In this document: one piece after another, positions 1-8,436 of the stretch
Layout: every line of letters starts with the position of its first letter
Position numbering within the stretch: position 1 is the stretch's first letter
The notes under the pieces: generated by a model
What the model saw: the letters and a program-made list of their open reading frames with translations, nothing else
What the model was told of the DNA's origin: nothing
Databases searched by the model: none
DNA from: Streptomyces sp. NBC_00390
GTDB taxonomy: Bacteria > Actinomycetota > Actinomycetes > Streptomycetales > Streptomycetaceae
Assembly: GCF_036057275.1 (NCBI RefSeq)
Contig: NZ_CP107945.1
Location: forward strand, 558,001 to 622,000
Length of the DNA: 64,000 nucleotides
Direction: 5' to 3'
Program-made: the position numbers and the translations under genes

Positions 1-364
1 CCAGCCGCGTCAGGGGCGAGAGATGACCGTGGAGCCCCTCGATGAGACGGCCCAGTTGCCTCAGCGGGTCGTCCGCCGCGCAGCGCGCGAGTCTGTCGGC
101 GAAGCGTGCCCTGAGGACCCGCTGGACATCCGGGAGCAACACCATGGCGCGGGGGTTGCGGGATGCTGTCCAGGCACTGAACCACAGGTCGGACTCGGCG
201 CCGACATCCGCCTGCGGCAGCAGTGCGAGACGCACCGCCCGCATCAGTTCAGGTTCGATGCGGACGGCGGTGCTGAGCAGTTCCGCGAGCTCGGCGGCCT
301 CGGGCGGGGGGCCGGGCGGCAGGTCGTCCCATCCGTGCCCCGGTGTCGTGTCGGCACCGCTCAC
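1..364 (-). CDS. Partial N-terminus of a conflict-system protein, function unknown
   Basis: Only the first 121 codons are inside the window; the gene continues beyond position 1. The GTG start at 364-362 follows a GAGG ribosome site five bases upstream and lies 7 bases after the stop of the preceding gene, so it is the last visible member of the long operon. The visible part is helical, with the motif EPELMRAVRLALLP followed by ESDLWFS. I recall this type of N-terminal helical domain from Streptomyces proteins that sit beside MoxR/vWA pairs and carry variable C-terminal domains, but I cannot see the C-terminus here. The role is therefore open: effector or adaptor are both possible. The reading frame is clear; the function is not. 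Confidence 0.6.
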   Translation of the reverse strand, partial: MSGADTTPGHGWDDLPPGPPPEAAELAELLSTAVRIEPELMRAVRLALLPQADVGAESDLWFSAWTASRNPRAMVLLPDVQRVLRARFADRLARCAADDPLRQLGRLIEGLHGHLSPLTRL

Positions 365-371
365 CGTGGCC

Positions 372-1511
372 TCACCCCTCTCCCCCGAGAACGGAGTTCG
401 CGCCGCAGCCTGCCTGGGCCTGGGCCACCCGGGCGGTGACGTGCCCCACGGTGGTGCCGCGGTCCCAGGCGAACACCGGCATGGTCGCGGGCAGCCAGGC
501 AGGAAAGCGGTCCCTCGGCAGGGGCAGCAGTCCCAGTGGGCGGGCGCCATGGCGTCGCACCTCGGCAGCGAACTCCCGCCACTCGGCCGGCCTGCTCCTG
601 CGGTGGTCTCCTGGTGGCCCGATCGTTCCGCAGTCGCTGAGCAGCAGAACCGTACTTCCGCGAGGAGGAGGCTGATAGGTCCGCCAGGTCCAGAACGGTC
701 CCTTGCCCGCGCCGCGCAGGGGTGCGTAGGCGAAGCGCAGCAGCTCCGTCTTCTCCTTCCCGACCAGGGCCTCGACCCGCTCGCACAGCTGCATCTGGTC
801 ACGGGAGAACAGCTGCATCGCGGGCCCGTGGTCGACCAGGATCTGAACGCCGTGCCGCAGAGTCCGCAGCTTGCGCCGGGGCAGTTCGGCCAGCGGCAGG
901 CCACGGGCGAGGAAATCGACGGTCATCTCGACCTCCACCTCGCCCTCGGGTGCTGTGCCGGCGAGTGCCGCCTCCAACAGGGCTGCGGTGGACAAGGGCG
1001 CGAGCAGGGGCGTGTGCGTCGGCCGGCGACTCATCAGCTCGCGGTCGGGCCTGGCGACACTGGGACGCGACCAGCCACGGGGCCATGCGGGCAGGGTCTC
1101 CAGGGGGCTGACCCTCGGGTGGCCCGTGCCGCCGGCGACCGGGCCTGCGTCAACTGCCCTGTACTGTCCGGAGTCCTCCGGATCGAGTCCGAGCCCTTCG
1201 AGCATGGTGGGCACAGCCGAGCCGCGTTCCTCCCCGGTGGACGGCAGCTCCGGCCCTTTCCCGGCGGCGGCCGCCGCAGTGTGTTCCGGAGGGGCATCTG
1301 CACTCCAGGCGGGTCCTGTGTCCTGCGGCCCGGTGGGCAACGACGGGCCCAGACCGAGGAGACGGGCAATGCGTCTCGCCGTCCCTTCGTCCTGGGGTGC
1401 GATCGTCTCAAGGGCCAAGGCCAGATCTCCCAGCCATGTGCACCCCCTCCGCGGCGCCGCACCCATGGCGTCCGGTGCGCCACGCCCCGCGTGGTCACGC
1501 CGGCCGCTCAT
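372..1511 (-). CDS. vWA-like (CoxE/SAV_2336-like) protein of a MoxR pair
   Basis: A 379-residue protein whose ATG overlaps the stop of the MoxR ATPase gene (ATGA at 1511-1508), implying translational coupling. The N-terminal ~150 residues are loosely conserved and low in hydrophobicity. The C-terminal half looks like a degenerate von Willebrand A fold: a first strand with a VDHGPAM motif in place of the usual DxSxS, then a LLLSDCG strand, and an RRHGARP segment before the last strands. vWA proteins commonly pair with MoxR ATPases as substrate adaptors; the one-to-one coupling supports that role. The metal-ion site is incomplete, so metal-dependent adhesion may be lost. The match to the SAV_2336 family of Streptomyces is from memory. 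The start was chosen because of the 4-base overlap; longer upstream frames overlap the ATPase and look non-coding. Confidence 0.7.
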   Translation of the reverse strand: MSGRRDHAGRGAPDAMGAAPRRGCTWLGDLALALETIAPQDEGTARRIARLLGLGPSLPTGPQDTGPAWSADAPPEHTAAAAAGKGPELPSTGEERGSAVPTMLEGLGLDPEDSGQYRAVDAGPVAGGTGHPRVSPLETLPAWPRGWSRPSVARPDRELMSRRPTHTPLLAPLSTAALLEAALAGTAPEGEVEVEMTVDFLARGLPLAELPRRKLRTLRHGVQILVDHGPAMQLFSRDQMQLCERVEALVGKEKTELLRFAYAPLRGAGKGPFWTWRTYQPPPRGSTVLLLSDCGTIGPPGDHRRSRPAEWREFAAEVRRHGARPLGLLPLPRDRFPAWLPATMPVFAWDRGTTVGHVTARVAQAQAGCGANSVLGGEG

Positions 1512-2539
1512 CGCCCCCCGTCTCCTTCGGCCGCGTCCTCGGGCTGCTGGTGCTTGAGCAGGACGAGGTTGCGCAGCCGTGTCCAGCGGGGGTCGGCCGG
1601 GCTGCGGATCTCGAGGGAGAGACAGGCATGCAGTGCGTCCAGGAACTCGGCCGTGCTGGGGGCACGCATGCCGTCCTTGTCGGCTTGTTCCCGCGCGGCA
1701 AGGACCTCCCTGGCCACAGCGGCCGCCAAGGCCTCCTGGTCCCGGTCCCAGAATTCGTCGGTGAGATGTGCACGGGCGATCTCGACCAGCCGGTCCTTGC
1801 CGGGCGAAGGGAGCGAGGCGACGACACAGCGCCTCAGGAACGCCTGTGGCAGCTCTCGTTCCTCGTTGGTCGTGATCACCACAAGGTGGCGGGCGGGCGC
1901 CGGGCCCGGCTCGGTGCGCTGCTCCATGCGGACCACGGTGCCGGTCTCCGTCACCCTGAACTTCCCGGATCCCAGAGGCACCAGCAGGCCGTTGGGTACA
2001 TCCGGGTCGGCCTTGTCGATCTCGTCGATCAGGACCACGGCTCCGTCCCGTGACCGGCTCTCGTTCAACTTCACGAACGGCTCCTCGCACGTGTCCTGGG
2101 GACCGCCGTTCCCGACGGCGACGTCATGCACCGCAAGGTCCGGGGGGGCGCCGCGCCGCAGTGCGGAGTCCCGGGCGTACGCCCACCACAGCGGTCCGGG
2201 CCGGACGTACCGGTGGTCGTTGAGCTCATCGCCTCCGTTCGCGCGTGCCTGAGCGTCGGCGAGGCGCCGTACCGTGTCGTAGGTCCACAGCAGATCGCTG
2301 GCCTGCGTGCGGTAGGTGACCACCTGCTCGTAGTAACGCCAGCCGAGTTCATGTGCCACATGCATCGCGAGTGAGGACTTGCCGCAGCCGGGTTTGCCAC
2401 GCAGCAGCAGTGGGCGTCCGGTCGCGAGGGCGACCTCGACGGCGAGGTGCCCCTCGTCGGGCATCAGGTAGCACGTGCCGTCCCCACGGTCCGGGCCGCC
2501 CCATGTCCGTACGGATCCGTAGCCGGATTTCTCGGTCAT
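1508..2539 (-). CDS. MoxR-type AAA+ ATPase
   Basis: A 343-residue single-domain AAA+ ATPase. Walker A is GKPGCGKSS (residues 48-56), Walker B is VVLIDEIDKAD (168-178), sensor 1 is the TTNEE segment (223-227), and an arginine-finger-like LPQAFLRRC follows (230-238). These are the hallmarks of the MoxR/McrB-like clade, which acts as a chaperone or remodelling ATPase with vWA partners. The ATG overlaps the TIR gene stop by four bases, and its own stop overlaps the vWA-like gene start, so the three are expected to be made in fixed proportion. In conflict systems such ATPase/vWA couples are thought to set a threshold for activation of an effector; here the TIR protein directly upstream is the obvious candidate. 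No membrane segment or signal peptide is seen, so it should be cytosolic. Confidence 0.9.
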   Translation of the reverse strand: MTEKSGYGSVRTWGGPDRGDGTCYLMPDEGHLAVEVALATGRPLLLRGKPGCGKSSLAMHVAHELGWRYYEQVVTYRTQASDLLWTYDTVRRLADAQARANGGDELNDHRYVRPGPLWWAYARDSALRRGAPPDLAVHDVAVGNGGPQDTCEEPFVKLNESRSRDGAVVLIDEIDKADPDVPNGLLVPLGSGKFRVTETGTVVRMEQRTEPGPAPARHLVVITTNEERELPQAFLRRCVVASLPSPGKDRLVEIARAHLTDEFWDRDQEALAAAVAREVLAAREQADKDGMRAPSTAEFLDALHACLSLEIRSPADPRWTRLRNLVLLKHQQPEDAAEGDGGR

Positions 2540-3813
2540 CCCATTCCTCTGCGTGGCATTTGGTATTTCGTCTCGACTGCGTCGAACAGGTTCTTCACCC
2601 GGATGTGACCCAGCCTCTCCCCTTCATCACCCAGGACCGGGCTGGCGACGATGGCGTCCGACAACCCCCACTCCTCCCGCAGACGCTCGTCCGGCGCGGT
2701 TCCGTCAAGCACGGCGACCACGTGGAGCCATGGGAAATCACGCCTGATGTCCTGTATGACTGCTGCGAGCATGCGTCTTCGGGCCCCCCTGGCCACGGGT
2801 ATGACCAAATAGAGGTCCTTGCCCGGCGGTTTGGCGCACTTCTCACCGGGCGAGGCGGCCGCCATATTCCACAGAGCGCCCTCCAACTCGCCCCTGAAAA
2901 CGGCCGCAGCCTCTGTTTCATCACCTTCGAGCGCGATGGTGATTTCCTTGTCGTACCTGCTGGTCTCCTTGCACATCGCCCGGTCGATGTAGTGTTCGGC
3001 GGTCTCCTTGGCGTAGGCGTTGAGCAGGATCACGCGTCCCTCGTCGGTCCCCTCGGCCGGGATCAGGCCGCGGGCGGCAGTGGCGTCCACCCACGTCGGC
3101 GCCATCTGGTTGGCCAGATGGCCTCCCGCGGGCCCCAATGCGGCGTACAGGTGACCCACGGCAGCGGGAACTGTTTCACCCAGGCCGGCGTCGAGCAGGC
3201 GGCGGGCGAGCAGACGCTCGCCGTTGAAGCCCCCGGCCTGCTGCGCCTCAGCCTCCTCCAGCCCGAGCATCCGCGCCGCCTGCTCGAGAGCGCTCCGGTC
3301 CGGGCAACGGCGCAGCATCAGTGATACGCGCTCGATCCAGCGCCGCATCGGCTCGTCCTCGCCGGGCAGCCTCGGGAGCTTCGCGAATTCCCGGGCCACT
3401 CTCGTGGCGAGTTTCGAGGGTGTCGGTCTGACCTTGGTGTCGCACCTGATGACCTGTTTGATGTTGAGCACGTCCAGATGCGCGGATTCCAGATCCGATG
3501 ACGAAACCCCGTCCAGCAGGACGACCACCAGGAAGATTCCCCGGACGTCGTGTTCCTGCCTCAGGATCTCGGCCTCGCGTCGCACCCACTTCGAACTGAG
3601 CGCGCGGCGGCCGATGATGAACACCGCCGCGTCGCAACTGGCCAGGTTCTTGCGTATCTGGGGTTCCCAGCCCTCCTGATTGCGCAGCGACTTCCTGTCG
3701 AGGAACACCTCGTACCCGGCAAACTCCAGGCATTGACGGACCGCGAGGCACACCTCCCAGTCGAAATGCTCCACCTGGGAACTGTGGCTGATGAAAACCC
3801 GCTGGGGCACCAT
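2536..3813 (-). CDS. TIR-domain effector protein
   Basis: A 425-residue protein with an N-terminal TIR domain (about residues 4-150). It opens with RVFISHSS, has the BB-loop-like EVFLDRKSLR, and carries the SSKWVRREAE motif whose Glu80 occupies the position of the catalytic glutamate in NAD-cleaving TIR domains. The C-terminal ~270 residues are not recognised; they contain a helical stretch (about 165-240) and an alpha/beta stretch near the end (DLYLVIPVARG, LHVVAVLDG) that could sense a ligand or bind a partner. The gene sits between the GTPase-associated protein gene (76-base gap) and the MoxR gene (ATGA overlap). By analogy with other bacterial TIR immune proteins it likely depletes NAD+ or makes a nucleotide signal when triggered. 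The domain call is firm; the enzymatic activity is inferred. Confidence 0.88.
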   Translation of the reverse strand: MVPQRVFISHSSQVEHFDWEVCLAVRQCLEFAGYEVFLDRKSLRNQEGWEPQIRKNLASCDAAVFIIGRRALSSKWVRREAEILRQEHDVRGIFLVVVLLDGVSSSDLESAHLDVLNIKQVIRCDTKVRPTPSKLATRVAREFAKLPRLPGEDEPMRRWIERVSLMLRRCPDRSALEQAARMLGLEEAEAQQAGGFNGERLLARRLLDAGLGETVPAAVGHLYAALGPAGGHLANQMAPTWVDATAARGLIPAEGTDEGRVILLNAYAKETAEHYIDRAMCKETSRYDKEITIALEGDETEAAAVFRGELEGALWNMAAASPGEKCAKPPGKDLYLVIPVARGARRRMLAAVIQDIRRDFPWLHVVAVLDGTAPDERLREEWGLSDAIVASPVLGDEGERLGHIRVKNLFDAVETKYQMPRRGMG

Positions 3814-3889
3814 GCGGCTGCCCTCCCCCTACTGGATCCCACGACGCGCCGTCGTATCGAAATTCATGCGCCTGCTCAGATCGGCCTGT

Positions 3890-6250
3890 TCAACCGCCCA
3901 TCCACCCCCATGCCAGAACGAGAAGCAGGAGAACGACAAGGAGACCCATGGCGATGCAACCGAACTTCCAGCTTTCGTCCGGCGGCTCCGCGCGGTGCAT
4001 GCCGTGCTGCGGCCCCTGCCGGTGACCGTGGGCGACAGGCCGGTACGGCTGCTCCTCACCGGTCTCTGCCCGCGGTGGCGTGGGCCCGTCCCGCAAGTGG
4101 TCGACCAGGTGGACCCAGACCTGGGGCGGCAGGTCAGGCAATTCACCGTCACGGGGGTGGAGAACACCCTCCAGCACATGGCGTTCCGCCGGTCCGTCCT
4201 TGACGCACAGCCGACGAAGCAGCCGTTCCAAGGCGTCCGCGAGGCCGGGGTGCCTGACATACGGCCGTACCGCCCAGTGGAACAGCCAGACAGCATCCTC
4301 CGACGCTGCCTGCAAAGCGTGCTCCTGCGCGTCTGCGTCAGGCTCGTCAGGAAGCGGATAGAGGTACAGGCCCTGGCGCAACACCTCACGGCACACCGTG
4401 TCCGCCTCCTGCAGGGAGTGCCACCGTGCTCTGTCCGCCAGCGCGTCGAGAAGGAGGTCGCGGGTCGGTCGTGCCACGTCCTGCGAACCCAGCCTGTCGA
4501 GCAGCACCTCGTCCGGTAGCCGGCTGAGCCGTCGCCGTATCTCCCGCCTGCCGGCCTCTCTCATGGTGGTGGCGGTCGTGGCTGCCTCAGCGTCGCGCAG
4601 GATCCCTTGCGCCTGATCCGCCGCCTCACGATGCCGGCGCCTCCTGGCAGGGGAGAGCAGCCTGCCCAGCCTCTGCAGCTTTCCGGCACGTCGTGGAACT
4701 GCCCGCAATGCCACGACCGGACGACGCACGGGCGGCACGGACCCCTGGCTCGCCGTCGACGGGTCCGTGTGCGGTGAGCGTGACGGCGTCGTCCGCGGCT
4801 TCTCAGGGGTGTGCGGCACTTCTCGTGAAAGGGGCGGGAAGAGCTGTCCGGACGGCCCCCCTCGTGGTTCGGCCACGCCCGGTGCGCCGGCCCCGGACAA
4901 CGTTGGGCCGGGACGCAACTGGGGGTCCGCCGAAGGACCCCGGTCGGCGGGAGCAGGAGAGGCCGCGGGCTTGCGGGGCGCTTCCTCCACCGCAGGCTCC
5001 GGCGCACGGGGTGCCTGCCGTGGGGGGCTGGTGAGCGGCGGCGGGCTCCCCGGAAGCGGCGGCTGCTGGTACGAACGTTCCGCTGCCGGATCCGCGTCCG
5101 GGACGGTCGGGTCAGGGCCGGAGGGCCCTTGCCCGTGGGGGCCGGTCCATTCGTACGAGCGGCTCGTCTCCGGCAGGTCGGCCCACTCCACGCGGCGAAC
5201 GTGCTCATCCGGAGAGCCGTGCACACTCTGACGGTCCTGCCCGGCTGTGTGAGCGTTCGCCCGCTCGTCCGTCCAGGTTCCAGAGGCGTGGGACGTCGGG
5301 GAGGGAACCATGACTGGTCCCTGTTCCGCCTGGTCGTGGTACATGTCGAACCCATGGCTGAGCAGTCGCCTGAGCTCGCTCAGCCGATCCCTCAGCGGCC
5401 GGTCGACCGCGTCCCGGCACATGTCCATGAGCCTGCCCAGCTCGTGCGGCCTGGAAGGGGACCGCAGAAAGCACCTCACCAGGTCTGCCGCCACCTCGTG
5501 TGCCTCGTCCTGCGGGTGGCCCTCGAAGGTGATCCGCTCCAAACTGATGTCCTGGGTGGCCGATTGGCGCCACTCCGGCACACAGACCACCCGAAGCGCG
5601 TTCGAATCAACGGTGTCGTAGGTCGCGAAGGTCCAGTGTTCACGGCCGATCCACTGCTCGAAGACACCGCACAGCCCCCACATCAGCAGCGGGGCAAGGG
5701 CCTTACCGGTCCCCAAGGCCTCCGGGATGCGCATCGACACCCGGTGGTTCGGGGTGCGCAAGAGCTGGGCCACCGCAACCGTGAGATGTGCCTCGACCGC
5801 CGGTACGTCCTGCGTGAACTGTCTCCACTGCTCTCGCGCGGCGCCGTACAGCGCCTGGCGCGGTACCCGATCCACCGGCCCGGAAAGCTCCTCGGCGGGA
5901 TCCTGTCCCCATTGCCAGGAACTGAGGGCAAGACAGAAGCGGGGCGTCAGCGCCTCGGACGGTCCCAGCAGCGCATGGGAGAGCGTGCTCTGCCTGCCGG
6001 TGGCGTCCGGGGCGGGTCTGCGGTGGATCAGCACGACTTCGCCCCACTCCCTGAGGACCACCCGGACCAGGCTGGGCTCTTTCCCTCCCTCCACGCGCAG
6101 CAGTGGTGCCAGCGCGGCTCGCAGGGCTTCGGCGCGGTCCTTGCCGCACGAGTACGCCACGGCCGTGATGCCCGTTTCGTGCCGGTCGCGGTTGCCCTCC
6201 CAGCGGAAGACGAGCTGGTCGAGCATGTCCTCTTGGTTCTCGTCGCTCAC
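3890..6250 (-). CDS. GTPase-associated (GAP1-like) protein with C-terminal membrane anchor
   Basis: A 786-residue protein, GTG start, six bases after the GTPase gene stop. The N-terminal ~290 residues form a folded domain (starting LVFRWEGNRDRHETG, with SHALLGPSEALTPRFCLAL), which resembles the N-terminal domain of GTPase-associated protein 1 families of GTPase-centred conflict systems; this is a resemblance from memory, not a search. Residues ~300-520 are Pro/Ser/Arg-rich and probably disordered. A C-terminal helical domain (~530-735; RRRLSRLPDEVLLDRLGSQD, LVDHLRDGP) follows, and the protein ends in a single hydrophobic helix (about 765-783, GLLVVLLLLVLAWGW) expected to insert in the membrane. 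Its fixed position after the GTPase suggests that it couples GTPase state to downstream effectors at the membrane. Confidence 0.7.
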   Translation of the reverse strand: MSDENQEDMLDQLVFRWEGNRDRHETGITAVAYSCGKDRAEALRAALAPLLRVEGGKEPSLVRVVLREWGEVVLIHRRPAPDATGRQSTLSHALLGPSEALTPRFCLALSSWQWGQDPAEELSGPVDRVPRQALYGAAREQWRQFTQDVPAVEAHLTVAVAQLLRTPNHRVSMRIPEALGTGKALAPLLMWGLCGVFEQWIGREHWTFATYDTVDSNALRVVCVPEWRQSATQDISLERITFEGHPQDEAHEVAADLVRCFLRSPSRPHELGRLMDMCRDAVDRPLRDRLSELRRLLSHGFDMYHDQAEQGPVMVPSPTSHASGTWTDERANAHTAGQDRQSVHGSPDEHVRRVEWADLPETSRSYEWTGPHGQGPSGPDPTVPDADPAAERSYQQPPLPGSPPPLTSPPRQAPRAPEPAVEEAPRKPAASPAPADRGPSADPQLRPGPTLSGAGAPGVAEPRGGPSGQLFPPLSREVPHTPEKPRTTPSRSPHTDPSTASQGSVPPVRRPVVALRAVPRRAGKLQRLGRLLSPARRRRHREAADQAQGILRDAEAATTATTMREAGRREIRRRLSRLPDEVLLDRLGSQDVARPTRDLLLDALADRARWHSLQEADTVCREVLRQGLYLYPLPDEPDADAQEHALQAASEDAVWLFHWAVRPYVRHPGLADALERLLRRLCVKDGPAERHVLEGVLHPRDGELPDLPPQVWVHLVDHLRDGPTPPRAETGEEQPYRPVAHGHRQGPQHGMHRAEPPDESWKFGCIAMGLLVVLLLLVLAWGWMGG

Positions 6251-6256
6251 GTCGCG

Positions 6257-7351
6257 TCACATCCCCACGGTCGAGGGCCTGTGGTCCGGGTTGCTGCTCA
6301 GCAGCCCGCACATCGCAAGGATGGACACCAGCGGTCCCAGCACCCGCCGTGAGCGCACCCCGTGCGGGAACAGACCGTTCTGGGGCTGGCCCCCGGTCGC
6401 GGAGGCGAAGTGCAGGGTGCAGCGCAGTGCGCTCTCGAACGGCCGGAGCCAGGCCGGGGCGGCGTGCCGCCGCAGGAAGGCGTACACGTCGCGGCTCTCA
6501 TCGCGGAGCCGTCGCGGATCGGCCGGGACCGAGGACGGTTCGCTCAGCCAGCGGTCCACCGGTGGTTCGAAGCGCAGCAGGTCCGCCTTGCCGACCACGA
6601 GCGCCGTGGCCACATCGAGGTAGGGACCCTGACGCGGCAGCCGGTCGAGCACTGTCTCGAAGGCCGGATCGCTCCGGCTGACTTCCAGGCCGTACTGCGT
6701 TCGCGCGTCGTCCAGTTGCGGCAGCCCGAAGGCCAGCACCGGATCGACCACGAACACCAGCGCGTCCACACCGAGCAGGAAGCGCAGCAGCGCATCGGTA
6801 CGCACCAGGTCCTCACCGCCCAGATCGAAGAACGCGACCGGGCGCACCTGCCCGTCCACCCCGGTCAGCAGCAGTGCCTCGACGAATTCGGCGAAGGGTG
6901 TCTGCCCGGTGGCCTCGAGCTGCTCGCCCGAGCGGAGGAGGGCCACCCGTTCCCTGATGAAGACGGAGTGGTCGGCCGGGTTGACCGACTGCCATTTCAC
7001 CCCGTAGGGCTCCAGACCGCCGTCCGTCACCTCGGCGATCATCTGGGTGAGCAGGTGGCTCTTGCCCGTTCCCGAGGTCCCGACCATGGCCACGGTCAGC
7101 GGGCGGCCGTGGGTCAGGTAGGGCACCGGGATGTAGTGCGGCTTGATGTCCTCGGTGTTGCCGCAGAGCTGGAAGGAGCTGCGCATGACATCGGCGCGCC
7201 GCAGCGGATTGGTGAGCTTGGACATGTCCAGCTTCTCGTACTGGAGCTTCTCGTTGCGTGTGTGGAGGACCCGCTCGTCGTAGGTGACGATCTCCAGGCA
7301 GTAGGGGCAGATCACCTGTCCCGGTTCGAGCTGCGATGCGGTGCTGTTCAT
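6257..7351 (-). CDS. Zinc-ribbon P-loop GTPase (TRAFAC-like)
   Basis: A 364-residue protein. It begins with a CPYC knuckle (residues 15-18) that, with a later Cys/His pair, suggests a zinc ribbon. The nucleotide site is complete for a GTPase: P-loop GTSGTGKS (91-98), G3 motif FFDLGGED (173-180), and a G4-type VGKADLL (252-258) in place of NKxD. The hydrophobic strand VDALVFVVDPVL (194-205) precedes a long insert. It is smaller than ribosomal or Era-like GTPases and fits the stand-alone GTPases that sit in conflict operons. The ATG overlaps the end of the kinase-like gene by four bases. It probably acts as a nucleotide-dependent switch for the operon. Guanine specificity is inferred from the G4 motif and is not certain. 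Confidence 0.82.
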   Translation of the reverse strand: MNSTASQLEPGQVICPYCLEIVTYDERVLHTRNEKLQYEKLDMSKLTNPLRRADVMRSSFQLCGNTEDIKPHYIPVPYLTHGRPLTVAMVGTSGTGKSHLLTQMIAEVTDGGLEPYGVKWQSVNPADHSVFIRERVALLRSGEQLEATGQTPFAEFVEALLLTGVDGQVRPVAFFDLGGEDLVRTDALLRFLLGVDALVFVVDPVLAFGLPQLDDARTQYGLEVSRSDPAFETVLDRLPRQGPYLDVATALVVGKADLLRFEPPVDRWLSEPSSVPADPRRLRDESRDVYAFLRRHAAPAWLRPFESALRCTLHFASATGGQPQNGLFPHGVRSRRVLGPLVSILAMCGLLSSNPDHRPSTVGM

Positions 7352-8436
7352 CGGCGTCCCCTTCCGCCACGGTCACCCGTGCCACCGTTGAACCACGTGC
7401 GCCTTCGGCCGACCGGATCCGTGCCGTCCGAAGTCCGGAGCGGCTCGGTGGGGTGCGGATCGCCGTGCGGTTGCGAGCCGTCCCGGTCCAGCCCGGCCGC
7501 CGCGCGCTTGCGCGCCAGCGCGGTGTCGAACTCCCTGCGGTGCGGCTCCAACGGGTCGGGGCGTGCCGCCACCATGGCGTGCGGGTCGGAGTCCGGCATC
7601 AGCAGCCCGAGCAGCTGCCCCGGTGTGGGGCGGTCCTCCGCCTTGGGGGCGAAGGCACCGCCCAGGGTCTGTACCAGCGACCGGTGGACGTCCAGGTCCG
7701 CCGGCGGGCCCTCCGGACTGCCCTGACGCCCCGCCACGAGCTGGTACATGAGCTGGGCGGCGCTCCACAGGGCGTCTCTGGCCTCGACTTCGCCGACTCC
7801 GGCGCGCTGCTCGGGGGAGGCATAGGGCGCCGTCCCCCAGGGGACGCGCGGAATGCCGGTACGTGCCACCGCCCCGAGGTCCCACAGCTGGGTCCGCTCG
7901 CCGTCCCACCGGACGGCGGCGGGCACGATCCCGCGGTGGACCAGGCCAAGGCTCTCCAACAGCCGGATGGCGAGCACCAGATCGCGCTCGAGGATCCGCT
8001 GGTCGGTGGTGGAGATGCCGTGGGCGAGGGAGGTCGCCGGCTCACCGCGCGGGGCGGCGTAGATCAGGAAGGGTTCCGCCGCGTCCATGTCGTAGCCCAC
8101 CGGAACCGGGAAGAGACCCTGGAAGGGGGTGCCGGAGAAGGCCCGGTGGACCGCCAGTGCGACGCCCACCTCGGTCTCCAGGATCTGGTACTCGTGCGGA
8201 TCGGCCGCGTCAGCCGCGCACAGTCGCACCTGGAGCCCCTGCCAGGCGTCGCCGAGCAGCACCTCGCGCGCCACGTGGGGAGGACGTACCACCCGCTGAA
8301 GATCGGGGCCGAAACGGACGGGAACGTGGTGCCGTTTGCCCCGGGGAGTGGTGAAGGAAAGGTCCGGCGGTCTGTCGGTGCCGGGCTTGGGACTCGGCTC
8401 CGTGATGCTGCCCGCGCCCGTCTTCGGTTCACTCAC
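7348..8436 (-). CDS. Protein-kinase-like protein (probable pseudokinase)
   Basis: About 362 residues with a protein-kinase C-lobe. The catalytic loop reads LVHRGIVPAAV, so the HRD aspartate is replaced by Gly; the metal-binding DFG is kept as DLG (LWDLGAV), and the activation-segment end is APYASPEQ. No clear VAIK-type lysine is visible in the N-lobe. The tail is basic and polar with no membrane helix. It is therefore likely a pseudokinase or a very divergent kinase acting as a scaffold between the membrane proteins and the GTPase. The GTG at 8436 gives a GTGA overlap with the preceding gene; another GTG one codon upstream is possible. Its stop overlaps the GTPase start by four bases. Confidence 0.78.
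   Translation of the reverse strand: MSEPKTGAGSITEPSPKPGTDRPPDLSFTTPRGKRHHVPVRFGPDLQRVVRPPHVAREVLLGDAWQGLQVRLCAADAADPHEYQILETEVGVALAVHRAFSGTPFQGLFPVPVGYDMDAAEPFLIYAAPRGEPATSLAHGISTTDQRILERDLVLAIRLLESLGLVHRGIVPAAVRWDGERTQLWDLGAVARTGIPRVPWGTAPYASPEQRAGVGEVEARDALWSAAQLMYQLVAGRQGSPEGPPADLDVHRSLVQTLGGAFAPKAEDRPTPGQLLGLLMPDSDPHAMVAARPDPLEPHRREFDTALARKRAAAGLDRDGSQPHGDPHPTEPLRTSDGTDPVGRRRTWFNGGTGDRGGRGRR

Noticed and set aside
42-2252. Long plus-strand open frame opposite the MoxR/vWA-like genes
   Set aside because: Arg/Pro/Ser-rich with no domain; antisense shadow of high-GC coding DNA on the minus strand.
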